DNA from: an uncultured Prevotella sp. | GTDB lineage: Bacteria; Bacteroidota; Bacteroidia; Bacteroidales; Bacteroidaceae | Direction of reading: 5' to 3' | Length of the DNA: 20,520 nucleotides | NCBI GenBank assembly: GCA_905198745.1 | Contig: CAJKDU010000041.1 | Span: forward strand, 1-20,520 | Part shown: positions 7,306 through 14,394 of the stretch, in pieces | Numbering within the stretch: the first letter of the stretch is position 1 | Layout: every line of letters starts with the position of its first letter | Translations under genes and position numbers: made by a program | Notes under the pieces: model-generated | Seen by the model: only the letters and a program-made list of their open reading frames with translations | Databases searched by the model: none | What the model was told of the DNA's origin: nothing

Positions 7306-8319
7306 ATGGATTTATTAAGCCAAATTGTAGAGCGCGCTAAGAGCAATAAGCAGCGCATCGTACTCCCCGAAGCAACAGAGGAGCGCACATTGAGAGCAGC
7401 CGACCGTGTGTTGGCTGACGATCTTGCAGACCTTATCCTCATCGGTAATCCTGCAGAACTGAAGGAACTCGCCGCCAAGTGGGGGCTCAACAACATCGAC
7501 AAGGCCACCATCGTTGACCCGGAGAACAATCCCAAGTCGGAAGAGTATGCCGCCCTGTTGGCAGAACTTCGCAAGAAGAAGGGCATGACCATCGAGCAGG
7601 CTCGTGAATTGGTGAAGAATCCTCTCTATCTTGGCTGTATGATTATCAAGACAGAAGGCGCCGACGGCCAGATTTCCGGAGCATTGAGCACTACAGGCGA
7701 CACTCTTCGTCCAGCTCTCCAGATCATTAAGTGTGCTCCCGGTATCACATGCGTGAGCGGTGCCATGCTGCTCATCACCAAGCAGAAGCAATATGGCCAG
7801 GATGGCGTTGTCGTGATGGGCGACGTGGCCGTTACACCAATGCCTGACGCCGACCAGCTCTCTCAGATTGCCGTTTGCACAGCCCAGACAGCCAAGAGCG
7901 TGGCAGGCATCGAGGAGCCACGCGTAGCTATGCTCAGCTTCTCTACCAAAGGCTCAGCCAAGCACGAAGTGGTAGACAAGGTGGTTGAGGCCACACGTCT
8001 GGCTCATGAACGTGCTCCACAGCTCCATGTTGACGGTGAACTCCAGGCCGATGCGGCCCTCGTTCCATCCGTAGGCGAGAAGAAAGCTCCGGGCAGCGAC
8101 ATCGCAGGCAAGGCCAACGTGCTCGTGGTTCCATGCCTCGAGGTGGGCAACATTGCCTATAAACTGGTGCAGCGCCTCGGCGACGCCATCGCTATCGGTC
8201 CTATCCTTCAGGGTATTGCCCGTCCGGTGAACGACTTGAGCCGCGGTTGCTCTGTAGACGACATCTACTACATGGTGGCTATCACAGCTTGCCAGGCACA
8301 GGACGCCAAGAACAAGTAA
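7306..8319 (+). CDS. pta: Phosphate acetyltransferase
   Basis: Pta (EC 2.3.1.8) converts acetyl-CoA and phosphate to acetyl phosphate, the first step of the acetate-forming pathway. The 337 residues form the single-domain catalytic version without the long N-terminal regulatory region of enterobacterial Pta. Landmarks are IVLPEATEERTLRAADRVL at the start, the CVSGAMLL segment, GDVAVTPMPDADQLSQIA, SFSTKGSAKHEVVDKV, DGELQADAAL and GPILQGIARPVNDLSRGC. ackA starts 32 nt after the stop and the two genes share a promoter. Frequent codons such as ctc, gcc and aag suggest high expression, as expected for a central fermentation gene. Confidence 0.97.
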   Translation: MDLLSQIVERAKSNKQRIVLPEATEERTLRAADRVLADDLADLILIGNPAELKELAAKWGLNNIDKATIVDPENNPKSEEYAALLAELRKKKGMTIEQARELVKNPLYLGCMIIKTEGADGQISGALSTTGDTLRPALQIIKCAPGITCVSGAMLLITKQKQYGQDGVVVMGDVAVTPMPDADQLSQIAVCTAQTAKSVAGIEEPRVAMLSFSTKGSAKHEVVDKVVEATRLAHERAPQLHVDGELQADAALVPSVGEKKAPGSDIAGKANVLVVPCLEVGNIAYKLVQRLGDAIAIGPILQGIARPVNDLSRGCSVDDIYYMVAITACQAQDAKNK

Positions 8320-8351
8320 TCTCCTAACACTCACAACAAGATTATCAAGAA

Positions 8352-9557
8352 ATGAAGATATTAGTTTTGAACTGTGGAAGCTCGTCAATCAAGTACAAGC
8401 TCTACGACATGGACAACGAGTCGGTATTGGCACAGGGCGGTGTGGAGCGCATCGGTCTTGACAATGCTTTCATCAAGGTGACACTGCCCAACGGTGAGAA
8501 AAAGAAAATCATGCACGACATGCCCGACCACAAGGAAGGCGTGAACTTCGTGTTCGAGTGCCTTCTCAACCCCGAGTTCGGTGCCATCAAGGACCTCAAG
8601 GAAATTGACGCCGTGGGCCACCGCGTGGTGCAGGGCGGCGACCTCTACGAGAAGAGCGTCATCGTGGACAAGAGCGTGGAAGACGGTATCGAGAGCCTTT
8701 GCGACCTCGCACCCGTTCACAACGCAGGCCACTTGAAGGGTATCCGCGCCGTTGACCACTTGATGCCCGGCATTCCCCAGGTATGCGTGTTCGACAACGC
8801 TTTCCATTCCACCATGCCCGACTACGCTTACATGTATGCCATTCCATACGATCTCTACACCAAGTATCACGTGCGCCGCTATGGTTTCCACGGAACCAGC
8901 CACCGCTATGTTTCACAGCGTGTGTGTGAGTATCTGGGTCGTGACATCAAGACTCAGCGCATCATAACCTGCCATATTGGCAATGGCGCCAGCATTTCTG
9001 CCGTGAAGTATGGCAAGTGTATGGACACATCAATGGGTCTCACTCCATTGGCCGGCGTGATGATGGGTAGCCGTTCAGGCGACATCGATCCTTCTGCCGT
9101 GACATACCTCATGGAGAAACTCAACATGAAGCCACAGGAAATGGCAGACTTCCTCAACAAGAAGAGTGGTGTGCTCGGCATCTCAGGCATCTCTTCCGAT
9201 ATGCGTGAAGTGGATGCTGCCGAAAAGGAAGGCAACGAGCGCGCAGCCCTCGCCATGAAGATGTATGCTTACCGCATCAAGAAATACATCGGTGCATACG
9301 CTGCTGCCATGGGCGGTGTGGACATCGTGGTGTGGACCGCCGGTGTGGGCGAGAACCAGTCGTGCACCCGTGCCCGTGCCATGGAAGGCCTCGAATTCCT
9401 CGGCATCAAGATGGACGAGGAGAAGAACAATGCCATCCACGGCGAGGAAGCCATCATCTCGGCTGCCGATTCCAAGGTGCCTGTAGTGGTCATCCCGACC
9501 GACGAGGAACTTGTTATCGCCCGCGATACATTGAAGCTCGTTACCGAGAAAAAATAA
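8352..9557 (+). CDS. ackA: Acetate kinase
   Basis: AckA (EC 2.7.2.1) transfers the phosphate of acetyl phosphate to ADP, giving ATP and acetate in the cytoplasm. The 401 residues carry the ASKHA-fold signatures: LVLNCGSSSIKYKLYD at the start, GHRVVQGG, FDNAFHSTMPDYAYMYAIP, RRYGFHGTSHRYV, CHIGNGASI, MGLTPLAGVMMGSRSGDIDP and VWTAGVGENQ near the end. The length is normal. It is the second gene after pta, and a strong terminator follows 28 nt after the stop, so pta-ackA is a two-gene unit. Confidence 0.97.
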   Translation: MKILVLNCGSSSIKYKLYDMDNESVLAQGGVERIGLDNAFIKVTLPNGEKKKIMHDMPDHKEGVNFVFECLLNPEFGAIKDLKEIDAVGHRVVQGGDLYEKSVIVDKSVEDGIESLCDLAPVHNAGHLKGIRAVDHLMPGIPQVCVFDNAFHSTMPDYAYMYAIPYDLYTKYHVRRYGFHGTSHRYVSQRVCEYLGRDIKTQRIITCHIGNGASISAVKYGKCMDTSMGLTPLAGVMMGSRSGDIDPSAVTYLMEKLNMKPQEMADFLNKKSGVLGISGISSDMREVDAAEKEGNERAALAMKMYAYRIKKYIGAYAAAMGGVDIVVWTAGVGENQSCTRARAMEGLEFLGIKMDEEKNNAIHGEEAIISAADSKVPVVVIPTDEELVIARDTLKLVTEKK

Positions 9558-9558
9558 G

Positions 9559-9575
9559 CAAGACACCTTGTCTTG
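9559..9575 (+). repeat. Short hairpin after ackA
   Basis: CAAGACA (9559-9565) and TGTCTTG (9569-9575) form a perfect 7-bp stem with a 3-nt loop, directly after the stop codon and 10 nt before the main terminator. It may protect the 3' end of the mRNA or aid termination. Confidence 0.5.
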
Positions 9576-9584
9576 TAAACAAAC

Positions 9585-9618
9585 AAAAGCCAGACTGCCT
9601 CTCGCGGTCTGGCTTTTT
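9585..9618 (+). terminator. Strong intrinsic terminator of pta-ackA
   Basis: AAAAGCCAGAC (9585-9595) pairs with GTCTGGCTTTT (9607-9617). The stem extends inward through one G-U and two GC pairs to a 5-nt loop. A T-run ends the structure. It should be efficient for rightward transcripts. Confidence 0.85.
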
Positions 9619-9677
9619 CTATATTATAGGTAGGTATAAGTTGATGAAATGAGTAGTTGAGATATTATATTTACCTC

Positions 9678-9751
9678 ATTGTGTAAATATTACGCGTTTT
9701 TATTTGGAAGTTATTGGGTAAAGAAGTATCTTTGCGTGAAACTTACACAAT
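9678..9751 (+). promoter_or_regulatory. Promoter bracketed by paired 18-bp operators (Nudix regulator gene)
   Basis: TTTG (9703-9706) and TATCTTTG (9727-9734) form a Bacteroidetes promoter with a 20-bp spacer. An 18-bp element beginning ATTGTGTAA occurs directly at 9678-9695 and, inverted, at 9734-9751. The two copies agree at 15 of 18 positions, with outer nine bases identical. The left copy also contains the palindrome GTAAATATTAC. One copy lies upstream of -33 and the other covers the end of the -7 box and the start of transcription, the layout expected of a repressor that occludes or loops its promoter. Self-control by the downstream NrtR/AraR-like protein is an inference. Confidence 0.7.
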
Positions 9752-9757
9752 ACAAGT

Positions 9758-10450
9758 ATGGAGACGAAAGAATATTGTTACAAATATCCCCATCCGAGTG
9801 TTACGACAGACTGCGTGATATTCGGTTTTGACGGGAGTAAACTGAAAGTCTTGCTCATAGAACGCGGATTGGAACCCTTTAAGGGAAAATGGGCGTTTCC
9901 GGGAGGATTCCTCAAGATGGACGAGTCGGCGGAAGAAGGTGCTTTACGCGAATTGAGGGAAGAAACCGGTTTGACAGGTGCCTATATTCGGCAGTTTCAT
10001 GCGTTTACTGCACCCGACCGCGATCCCCGTGAGCGTGTTATCACTATAGCCTATTTTGCCCTGGTGCGCCTTCAGGACGTGGTTGGAGGAGACGATGCTG
10101 CCCAAGCACAATGGTTCTCGCTTGACGAAGTACCCTCTTTGGCTTTCGACCACGACCAGATATTGCGTATGGCGGAACATGAACTGCGCAGGCTCATACA
10201 TTTCGAACCTATCGGCTTCGAATTGTTGCCGGAGAAGTTTACGATGAGAGCGCTGCAACGCCTCTATGAAGCCATCTTGAACGTAAAGTTCGACCGTCGC
10301 AATTTCTACAACAAGATGATGCATCTCGGCCTGTTGAACCAGTTAGACGAAACCGTAAAGCAACCGGCAGCGAAAGATGCCTATCTCTACACATTCAATC
10401 CCGATATGTATGAGGAGATGAAACAGAAGGGATTCAGATTGGAGTTCTAA
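9758..10450 (+). CDS. Nudix domain / winged-helix regulator (NrtR/AraR-like)
   Basis: The 230 residues join an N-terminal Nudix domain (about 10-140) to a C-terminal winged-helix domain (about 155-225, with MRALQRLYEAIL and RRNFYNKMM). This is the layout of NrtR, which controls NAD metabolism and senses ADP-ribose-type ligands, and of the related arabinose regulator AraR of Bacteroides. The Nudix box is complete (G50-x5-E56-x7-R64-E65-L-x-E68-E69-x-G71), so it may still hydrolyse ADP-ribose or a similar compound, unlike family members whose box has decayed. The next gene, 20 nt on, is an ADP-ribosylglycohydrolase, which favours an ADP-ribose/NAD-related role over a sugar role. The paired operators upstream suggest self-regulation. 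Enzyme, regulator or both remains open. Confidence 0.85.
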   Translation: METKEYCYKYPHPSVTTDCVIFGFDGSKLKVLLIERGLEPFKGKWAFPGGFLKMDESAEEGALRELREETGLTGAYIRQFHAFTAPDRDPRERVITIAYFALVRLQDVVGGDDAAQAQWFSLDEVPSLAFDHDQILRMAEHELRRLIHFEPIGFELLPEKFTMRALQRLYEAILNVKFDRRNFYNKMMHLGLLNQLDETVKQPAAKDAYLYTFNPDMYEEMKQKGFRLEF

Positions 10451-10470
10451 CCTAATTAAATATAAAGACT

Positions 10471-11289
10471 ATGGAACAGCTTGAAAAGCAATTGAAAAAC
10501 ATGCTAATGAGTGCTGCTGTAGGCGATTTTGCCGGCAGTGCTTATGAGGGAAAGTATCGTCGCACCAAAGACTATGATGCCGTGAAGATGTTTTCGTCAC
10601 GGGCTCATTTTACCGATGACACTGTTCTGACATTTGCCTGTGCAGAGGCCTTGATCAAAGGTCTCGATATGGGAACCAATATTTGGATGTGTGCCAATCA
10701 GCATCCGAGAGCCGGCTTCAGCTCACGTTTTAAGCTCTGGATGCAAGACCACTATCACAAGCCTTATCGTTCCTTGGGCAATGGAAGTGCGATGCGCTGT
10801 TCTTCTGCCGGTTGGTTGGCCAGAACAGAAGAAGAGTGTATAGAGTTGGCAACAGCTACTGCCGAACCTTCCCACAATCATCCGGAAGGAATCAAAGGAG
10901 CCGTGGTCACCGCCCTGTGCATTTGGCATCTGAAGAATGGAAAGGACAAGGAATTCATACAGGAAAAAATCTTGCCGGAGTACTATCCCCAATGGGCAGG
11001 GATGACCTATGATGAAATAAAAACCGACTATGCTTTCAATTCTTCCTGCTCCGGCACAGTACCTCCAGCCATTCTCAGCTTCCTCAAGTCTTCCGATTAT
11101 GTTGACTGTCTACGGCTCGCCATATCTCTTGGAGGTGATGCCGACACCTTGGCGGCTATAGCCGGACCGATGGCTTATGCATATTATCAGAAAATGCCCG
11201 ACCATTTGGTCTATTATGTACTAAAGAAACTTCCAGAATGGATGCAGAATGTGAATGACGAATTTGATGACTATTGCAACAACAGATAA
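10471..11289 (+). CDS. ADP-ribosylglycohydrolase family protein
   Basis: This belongs to the DraG/ARH fold, a di-magnesium, all-helical hydrolase family that releases ADP-ribose from modified proteins or small molecules. The 272 residues show the N-terminal AAVGDFAGSAYE segment, the metal-binding TDDT (48-51), GNGSAMR (103-109), HNHPEGIKGA, and the C-terminal GGDADTLAAIAG (221-232), whose acidic residues complete the metal site. All key residues are present, so it is probably active. There is no signal peptide, so it acts in the cytoplasm. It is co-transcribed with the Nudix regulator. One would free ADP-ribose and the other could sense or cleave it, a plausible two-protein ADP-ribose turnover unit. 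The true substrate is unknown. Confidence 0.85.
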   Translation: MEQLEKQLKNMLMSAAVGDFAGSAYEGKYRRTKDYDAVKMFSSRAHFTDDTVLTFACAEALIKGLDMGTNIWMCANQHPRAGFSSRFKLWMQDHYHKPYRSLGNGSAMRCSSAGWLARTEEECIELATATAEPSHNHPEGIKGAVVTALCIWHLKNGKDKEFIQEKILPEYYPQWAGMTYDEIKTDYAFNSSCSGTVPPAILSFLKSSDYVDCLRLAISLGGDADTLAAIAGPMAYAYYQKMPDHLVYYVLKKLPEWMQNVNDEFDDYCNNR

Positions 11290-11610
11290 ACTACGGGATG
11301 GGAATTTCCACAGTGCTCAAGTTGTCGGTGTCAAGATCCTACAGAGGTTCCGCACTTCTATTTATACAAGCAAAGGGTAATAGTCACTGACAGTTTCTGT
11401 AATTGGAGAAGAAAGAATGGAAAGAAGGAATTTGGGTATGCTTTTTCTCTAAACTTATGAGCGTTTCACTGTAAGATTTGTCTCCTCCTCAAGAAAACGT
11501 TTGCGTGGAATTAACAAATATTATGGGCTTGACATTAATCAAGGGAAAACAAAAATGATTACCTTTGCCTCTGACTATTTTGAAACTAATATTTGACAAA
11601 CAAACGAATC
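11290..11610 (+). other. Intergenic region before the sugar kinase
   Basis: About 320 bp without a supported gene. The end holds a -7 box TACCTTTG (11560-11567) for the kinase gene without a clear -33 box. A small inverted repeat CTTGA-N6-TCAAG (11528-11543) lies just upstream and could be an operator. AAACGTTT, a palindromic octamer near 11494-11503, is another possible regulator site. No terminator after the glycohydrolase gene was recognised. Confidence 0.45.
11560..11567 (+). promoter_or_regulatory. -7 element of the sugar kinase promoter
   Basis: TACCTTTG fits TAnnTTTG and lies 43 nt before the ATG at 11611. The TTG at 11529-11531 is too far away (28 bp) to serve as a normal -33, so the promoter may depend on an activator. 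Confidence 0.5.
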
Positions 11611-12672
11611 ATGAACAATAAGATTGTAACTTTTGGTGAAATATTGCTTCGTTTCTCTAAGCTTGGATACCGCCGTATAGGTCAGGGCGACCTCTATAAG
11701 GGTAACTATGGTGGCAGTGAAGCCAATGTGGCTGTATCGCTTGCCACACTGGGAGACGATGTGCAGTATGTCACACGCTTGCCGGACAGTCGGGTAGGAT
11801 TGGCCTGCAAGATGCATCTTAACGAATACAACGTAGGGCTTGACCACGTTGTCTATGGCGGCGACCGCTTGGGCGTGTATTATTTCGAGGAGGCTGCTGC
11901 CATGCGCAATTCCAATGTCATTTACGACCGCGAGGACTCTTCGTTCTATTCTCTTCAGCCTGGAATGATAGACTGGAACGAGGTGCTCAAGGATGCCACA
12001 CTTTACCACACTTCCGGCATTGCCTGCGCTATCTCCAAGTCGTCGGCAGAGGCTACTATCGAGTCGATGAACGTGGCCAATAAACTGGGACTCACGGTGT
12101 CGTTCGACATCAACTTCCGCAAGAACCTTTGGAAGTATGGAGTGGAGGCTCGGCCAACATTGACCAAACTTTGCCAAGAGAGCGACATCATCTTCGGCGA
12201 TACGGGAGAATACAAGTTGCTTACCGGTATGGAGGTGCCTTTCAATGCCACTTCAGAAGACTATGAGATGGATCTTGAGGCATGGGGCAAGCTCTTTGCC
12301 AAGGCACAGGAGATATGCCCGCGCTGCAAGCACTTCCTCATGGCGGTGCGCAACCAGATTACCACCAACCATCATGTGCTCACCGGCCTGCTTTATTCAG
12401 AAGGCAAGCTCTATCACACTCGTCTGTACAACATTGAGAGTGTCATTGATCCGATGGGTGTTGGCGATGCTTTCATTGGTGCTTACCTGCATGCCATCCT
12501 CAAATGGCCGGACAACCCCCAGCATTGTCTTGACTTCTCGCTTGCAGCATCGGCTATGAAGAACACCGTGCCGGGTGACCAAAACATAGTTTCGGAAGAA
12601 GAGATTGAAAACGGCATACATTATTACCGTGACAAGAGCTTCACCGACTTGATTGAATGGATAGAATACTAA
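11611..12672 (+). CDS. PfkB-family sugar kinase, probably 2-dehydro-3-deoxygluconate kinase
   Basis: This ribokinase-fold kinase has 353 residues. It has the N-terminal NKIVTFGEILLRFS, the substrate-side GGSEANVAVSLATLG, DINFRKNLW in the middle, and the C-terminal anion-hole/catalytic motif DPMGVGDAF with catalytic base D286. This pattern resembles Bacteroidetes KDG kinases (EC 2.7.1.45), which phosphorylate 2-keto-3-deoxygluconate from uronate breakdown, but fructokinases look similar. The usual partner KDPG aldolase is not adjacent, and the gene stands alone between its own promoter and a strong terminator, so the substrate is not settled. The ATG at 11611 is chosen over an in-frame TTG at 11593 because it fits the family start. 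Confidence 0.8.
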   Translation: MNNKIVTFGEILLRFSKLGYRRIGQGDLYKGNYGGSEANVAVSLATLGDDVQYVTRLPDSRVGLACKMHLNEYNVGLDHVVYGGDRLGVYYFEEAAAMRNSNVIYDREDSSFYSLQPGMIDWNEVLKDATLYHTSGIACAISKSSAEATIESMNVANKLGLTVSFDINFRKNLWKYGVEARPTLTKLCQESDIIFGDTGEYKLLTGMEVPFNATSEDYEMDLEAWGKLFAKAQEICPRCKHFLMAVRNQITTNHHVLTGLLYSEGKLYHTRLYNIESVIDPMGVGDAFIGAYLHAILKWPDNPQHCLDFSLAASAMKNTVPGDQNIVSEEEIENGIHYYRDKSFTDLIEWIEY

Positions 12673-12686
12673 CAAGCATACAGCTG

Positions 12687-12738
12687 ACGGGAAATTCATG
12701 GCATATACCACAGACATGAATTTCCCGTTTTCTTTTTT
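12687..12738 (+). terminator. Strong intrinsic terminator of the sugar kinase gene
   Basis: ACGGGAAATTCATG (12687-12700) and CATGAATTTCCCGT (12715-12728) form a perfect 14-bp stem with a 14-nt loop, followed by TTTTCTTTTTTT. It lies 15 nt past the kinase stop codon. Confidence 0.88.
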
Positions 12739-12800
12739 TCCATCCCGCCGCTGGCGGAGAACAAGCCAAAATCTGAACGGGTTGCACAATGCTTGGTGAA

Positions 12801-12844
12801 GTGATAGAAGTGATAGAAGTGATAGATATTTTTTATCTATCACT
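12801..12844. repeat. GTGATAGAA tandem repeat fused to a perfect hairpin
   Basis: GTGATAGAA is repeated at 12801, 12810 and 12819 (the last ends in T). The last copy opens a perfect 11-bp inverted repeat, AGTGATAGATA (12818-12828) with TATCTATCACT (12834-12844), separated by five T residues. A further GTGATAGATGA occurs near 12896. It has no GC-rich stem, so it is not a normal terminator. It may be a protein-binding array or a mobile extragenic repeat. Confidence 0.75.
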
Positions 12845-13094
12845 CTTTACAATATATTGTTGCTCAGCAGGTTTATTGGCTTTAGCTATGGATTTGTGAT
12901 AGATGATGGCCACTTTTGAAAAATCTTACGTGCGCACGCGCAAGAGAGACAGATGCGATACATCCTTCTTTCCCTTACGTCGCTTTGTGTGAACGTACGG
13001 TGCTCCATATCTTCTGCCGATGCTTGCCTCCATAACAGAAAGACAGGCAAGGCCATGCGTTTGCCCGGTAAAACGTATTATTTGTGCCTGATGT

Positions 13095-13125
13095 TTTGCC
13101 ATGCCGAATAAAAGCACTAATTTTG
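13095..13125 (+). promoter_or_regulatory. Promoter of the SpmAB-to-CPBP operon
   Basis: TTTG (13095-13098) and TAATTTTG (13118-13125) are separated by exactly 19 bp, a full match to the Bacteroidetes consensus. The ATG at 13135 is only 9 nt past the -7 box, so the mRNA would have an extremely short leader. No other convincing promoter was seen before the later genes of the cluster. Confidence 0.75.
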
Positions 13126-13134
13126 CAAGACAAT

Positions 13135-14367
13135 ATGGTACTGAACTACATTTGGATAGCATTCTTTCTTGTTGCCTTTGTCATTGCAACAGTGAAACTT
13201 ATATTCATGGGGGATATGACAGTTTTTCCCGCCATGATGGACTCCACGTTTTCCTCTTCCAAGACAGCCTTTGAGATTTCACTTGGTCTAACCGGTGTGC
13301 TTTCACTCTGGCTTGGCATCATGAAGATTGGCGAGAAGGGTGGGGTGGTCAATGTATTGGCTAGGATTCTTTCGCCCGTGTTTGCCAAGCTCTTTCCCGA
13401 CATACCTAAGGGACATCCTGTGACCGGGTCCATTTTCATGAATATAGCTGCCAATATGTTGGGCCTTGACAATGCCGCCACACCGCTTGGACTGAAGGCA
13501 ATGGAACAGTTGCAGGAACTGAACCCCAAGAAGGACACAGCCTCCAACCCGATGATCATGTTCCTCGTCCTCAATACGAGCGGACTGACTCTCATACCTG
13601 TGTCTATCATGGTCTATCGCGCCCAGATGGGAGCCGCCCAACCCACTGATATCTTCATCCCTATACTCCTTGCCACCTTCTTCTCCACCTTGGCGGGCAT
13701 CGTCATTACGTGCCTGTTCCAGAAGACCAACTTGTTCAACCGCACGCTTCTGCTCACGCTGGGTGGCATGTGTGTCGTGGTGGCAGCCATCATCTGGGGA
13801 TTCGGACAACTTGACAAGGACCAGATGAACGTGGTGAGTACCTCGGTTGCCAACATCCTGCTCATGGTCATCATTGTGGGCTTTATCCTGGCAGGCATGC
13901 GCAAGAAGGTCAACGTCTACGACGCATTCATCGAAGGAGCCAAAGACGGTTTTACCACAGCCGTGCGCATCATTCCCTATCTTGTGGCCATATTGGTCGG
14001 TATTGGAGTGTTCAGGGCGTCAGGGGCCATGGATATGTTGGTGGACGGCGTGAAGTGGCTTGTTGAGGCTTGCGGCGGCAATACCGACTTTGTCGGGGCA
14101 TTGCCTACAGCTCTGATGAAGCCCCTTTCGGGCAGTGGCGCACGAGGCATGATGGTAGATGCCATGACCACTTATGGTGCCGACTCTTTCGTGGGCAGAT
14201 TGAGCTGCATCTTCCAAGGGTCTACAGACACCACCTTCTACATTCTGGCTGTCTATTTCGGTAGCGTGGGCATACGCTATACGCGCCATGCCGTGGCGTG
14301 TGGCCTGCTTGCCGACCTGGCAGGTGTGCTTGCCGCCATAGCCATCAGCTATATGTTCTTCGGATAA
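13135..14367 (+). CDS. Fused spore-maturation-type protein SpmA-SpmB (nucleoside recognition/GATE domains)
   Basis: In Firmicutes SpmA and SpmB are separate membrane proteins involved in spore-core dehydration; in non-sporing Bacteroidetes they occur fused, with unknown function. The 410 residues comprise about nine to ten hydrophobic helices. The SpmA half has NMLGLDNAATPLGLKAMEQL (about 108-127) and NTSGLTLIPVSI. The SpmB half has YDAFIEGAKDGFTTAVRIIP (about 262-281), GVFRASGAMD, LMKPLSGSGARGMMVD and STDTTFYILAVYFGSVGIR. A transport role is suggested by the fold class only. The start at 13135 follows the promoter; an in-frame ATG at 13084 lies upstream of it. It is the first gene of a six-gene run. 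Confidence 0.88.
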   Translation: MVLNYIWIAFFLVAFVIATVKLIFMGDMTVFPAMMDSTFSSSKTAFEISLGLTGVLSLWLGIMKIGEKGGVVNVLARILSPVFAKLFPDIPKGHPVTGSIFMNIAANMLGLDNAATPLGLKAMEQLQELNPKKDTASNPMIMFLVLNTSGLTLIPVSIMVYRAQMGAAQPTDIFIPILLATFFSTLAGIVITCLFQKTNLFNRTLLLTLGGMCVVVAAIIWGFGQLDKDQMNVVSTSVANILLMVIIVGFILAGMRKKVNVYDAFIEGAKDGFTTAVRIIPYLVAILVGIGVFRASGAMDMLVDGVKWLVEACGGNTDFVGALPTALMKPLSGSGARGMMVDAMTTYGADSFVGRLSCIFQGSTDTTFYILAVYFGSVGIRYTRHAVACGLLADLAGVLAAIAISYMFFG

Positions 14368-14394
14368 TCACAGATTAAAGATATTCAATTCATT

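Larger units (their letters stand above)
12673..13134. other. Long gene-free region before the SpmAB operon
   Basis: This 460-bp stretch holds the kinase terminator, a 9-bp tandem repeat with a hairpin (12801-12844), another short inverted repeat CTTGCCT/AGGCAAG (13023-13029 and 13045-13051) and the promoter of the next operon. The piece from 12850 to 13080 shows no recognised gene or RNA. Open frames there are short and look like chance. Confidence 0.55.

Noticed and set aside
12926..13162. 78-residue minus-strand open frame before SpmAB
   Set aside because: It runs over the well-matched SpmAB promoter and start, and the protein resembles nothing known.
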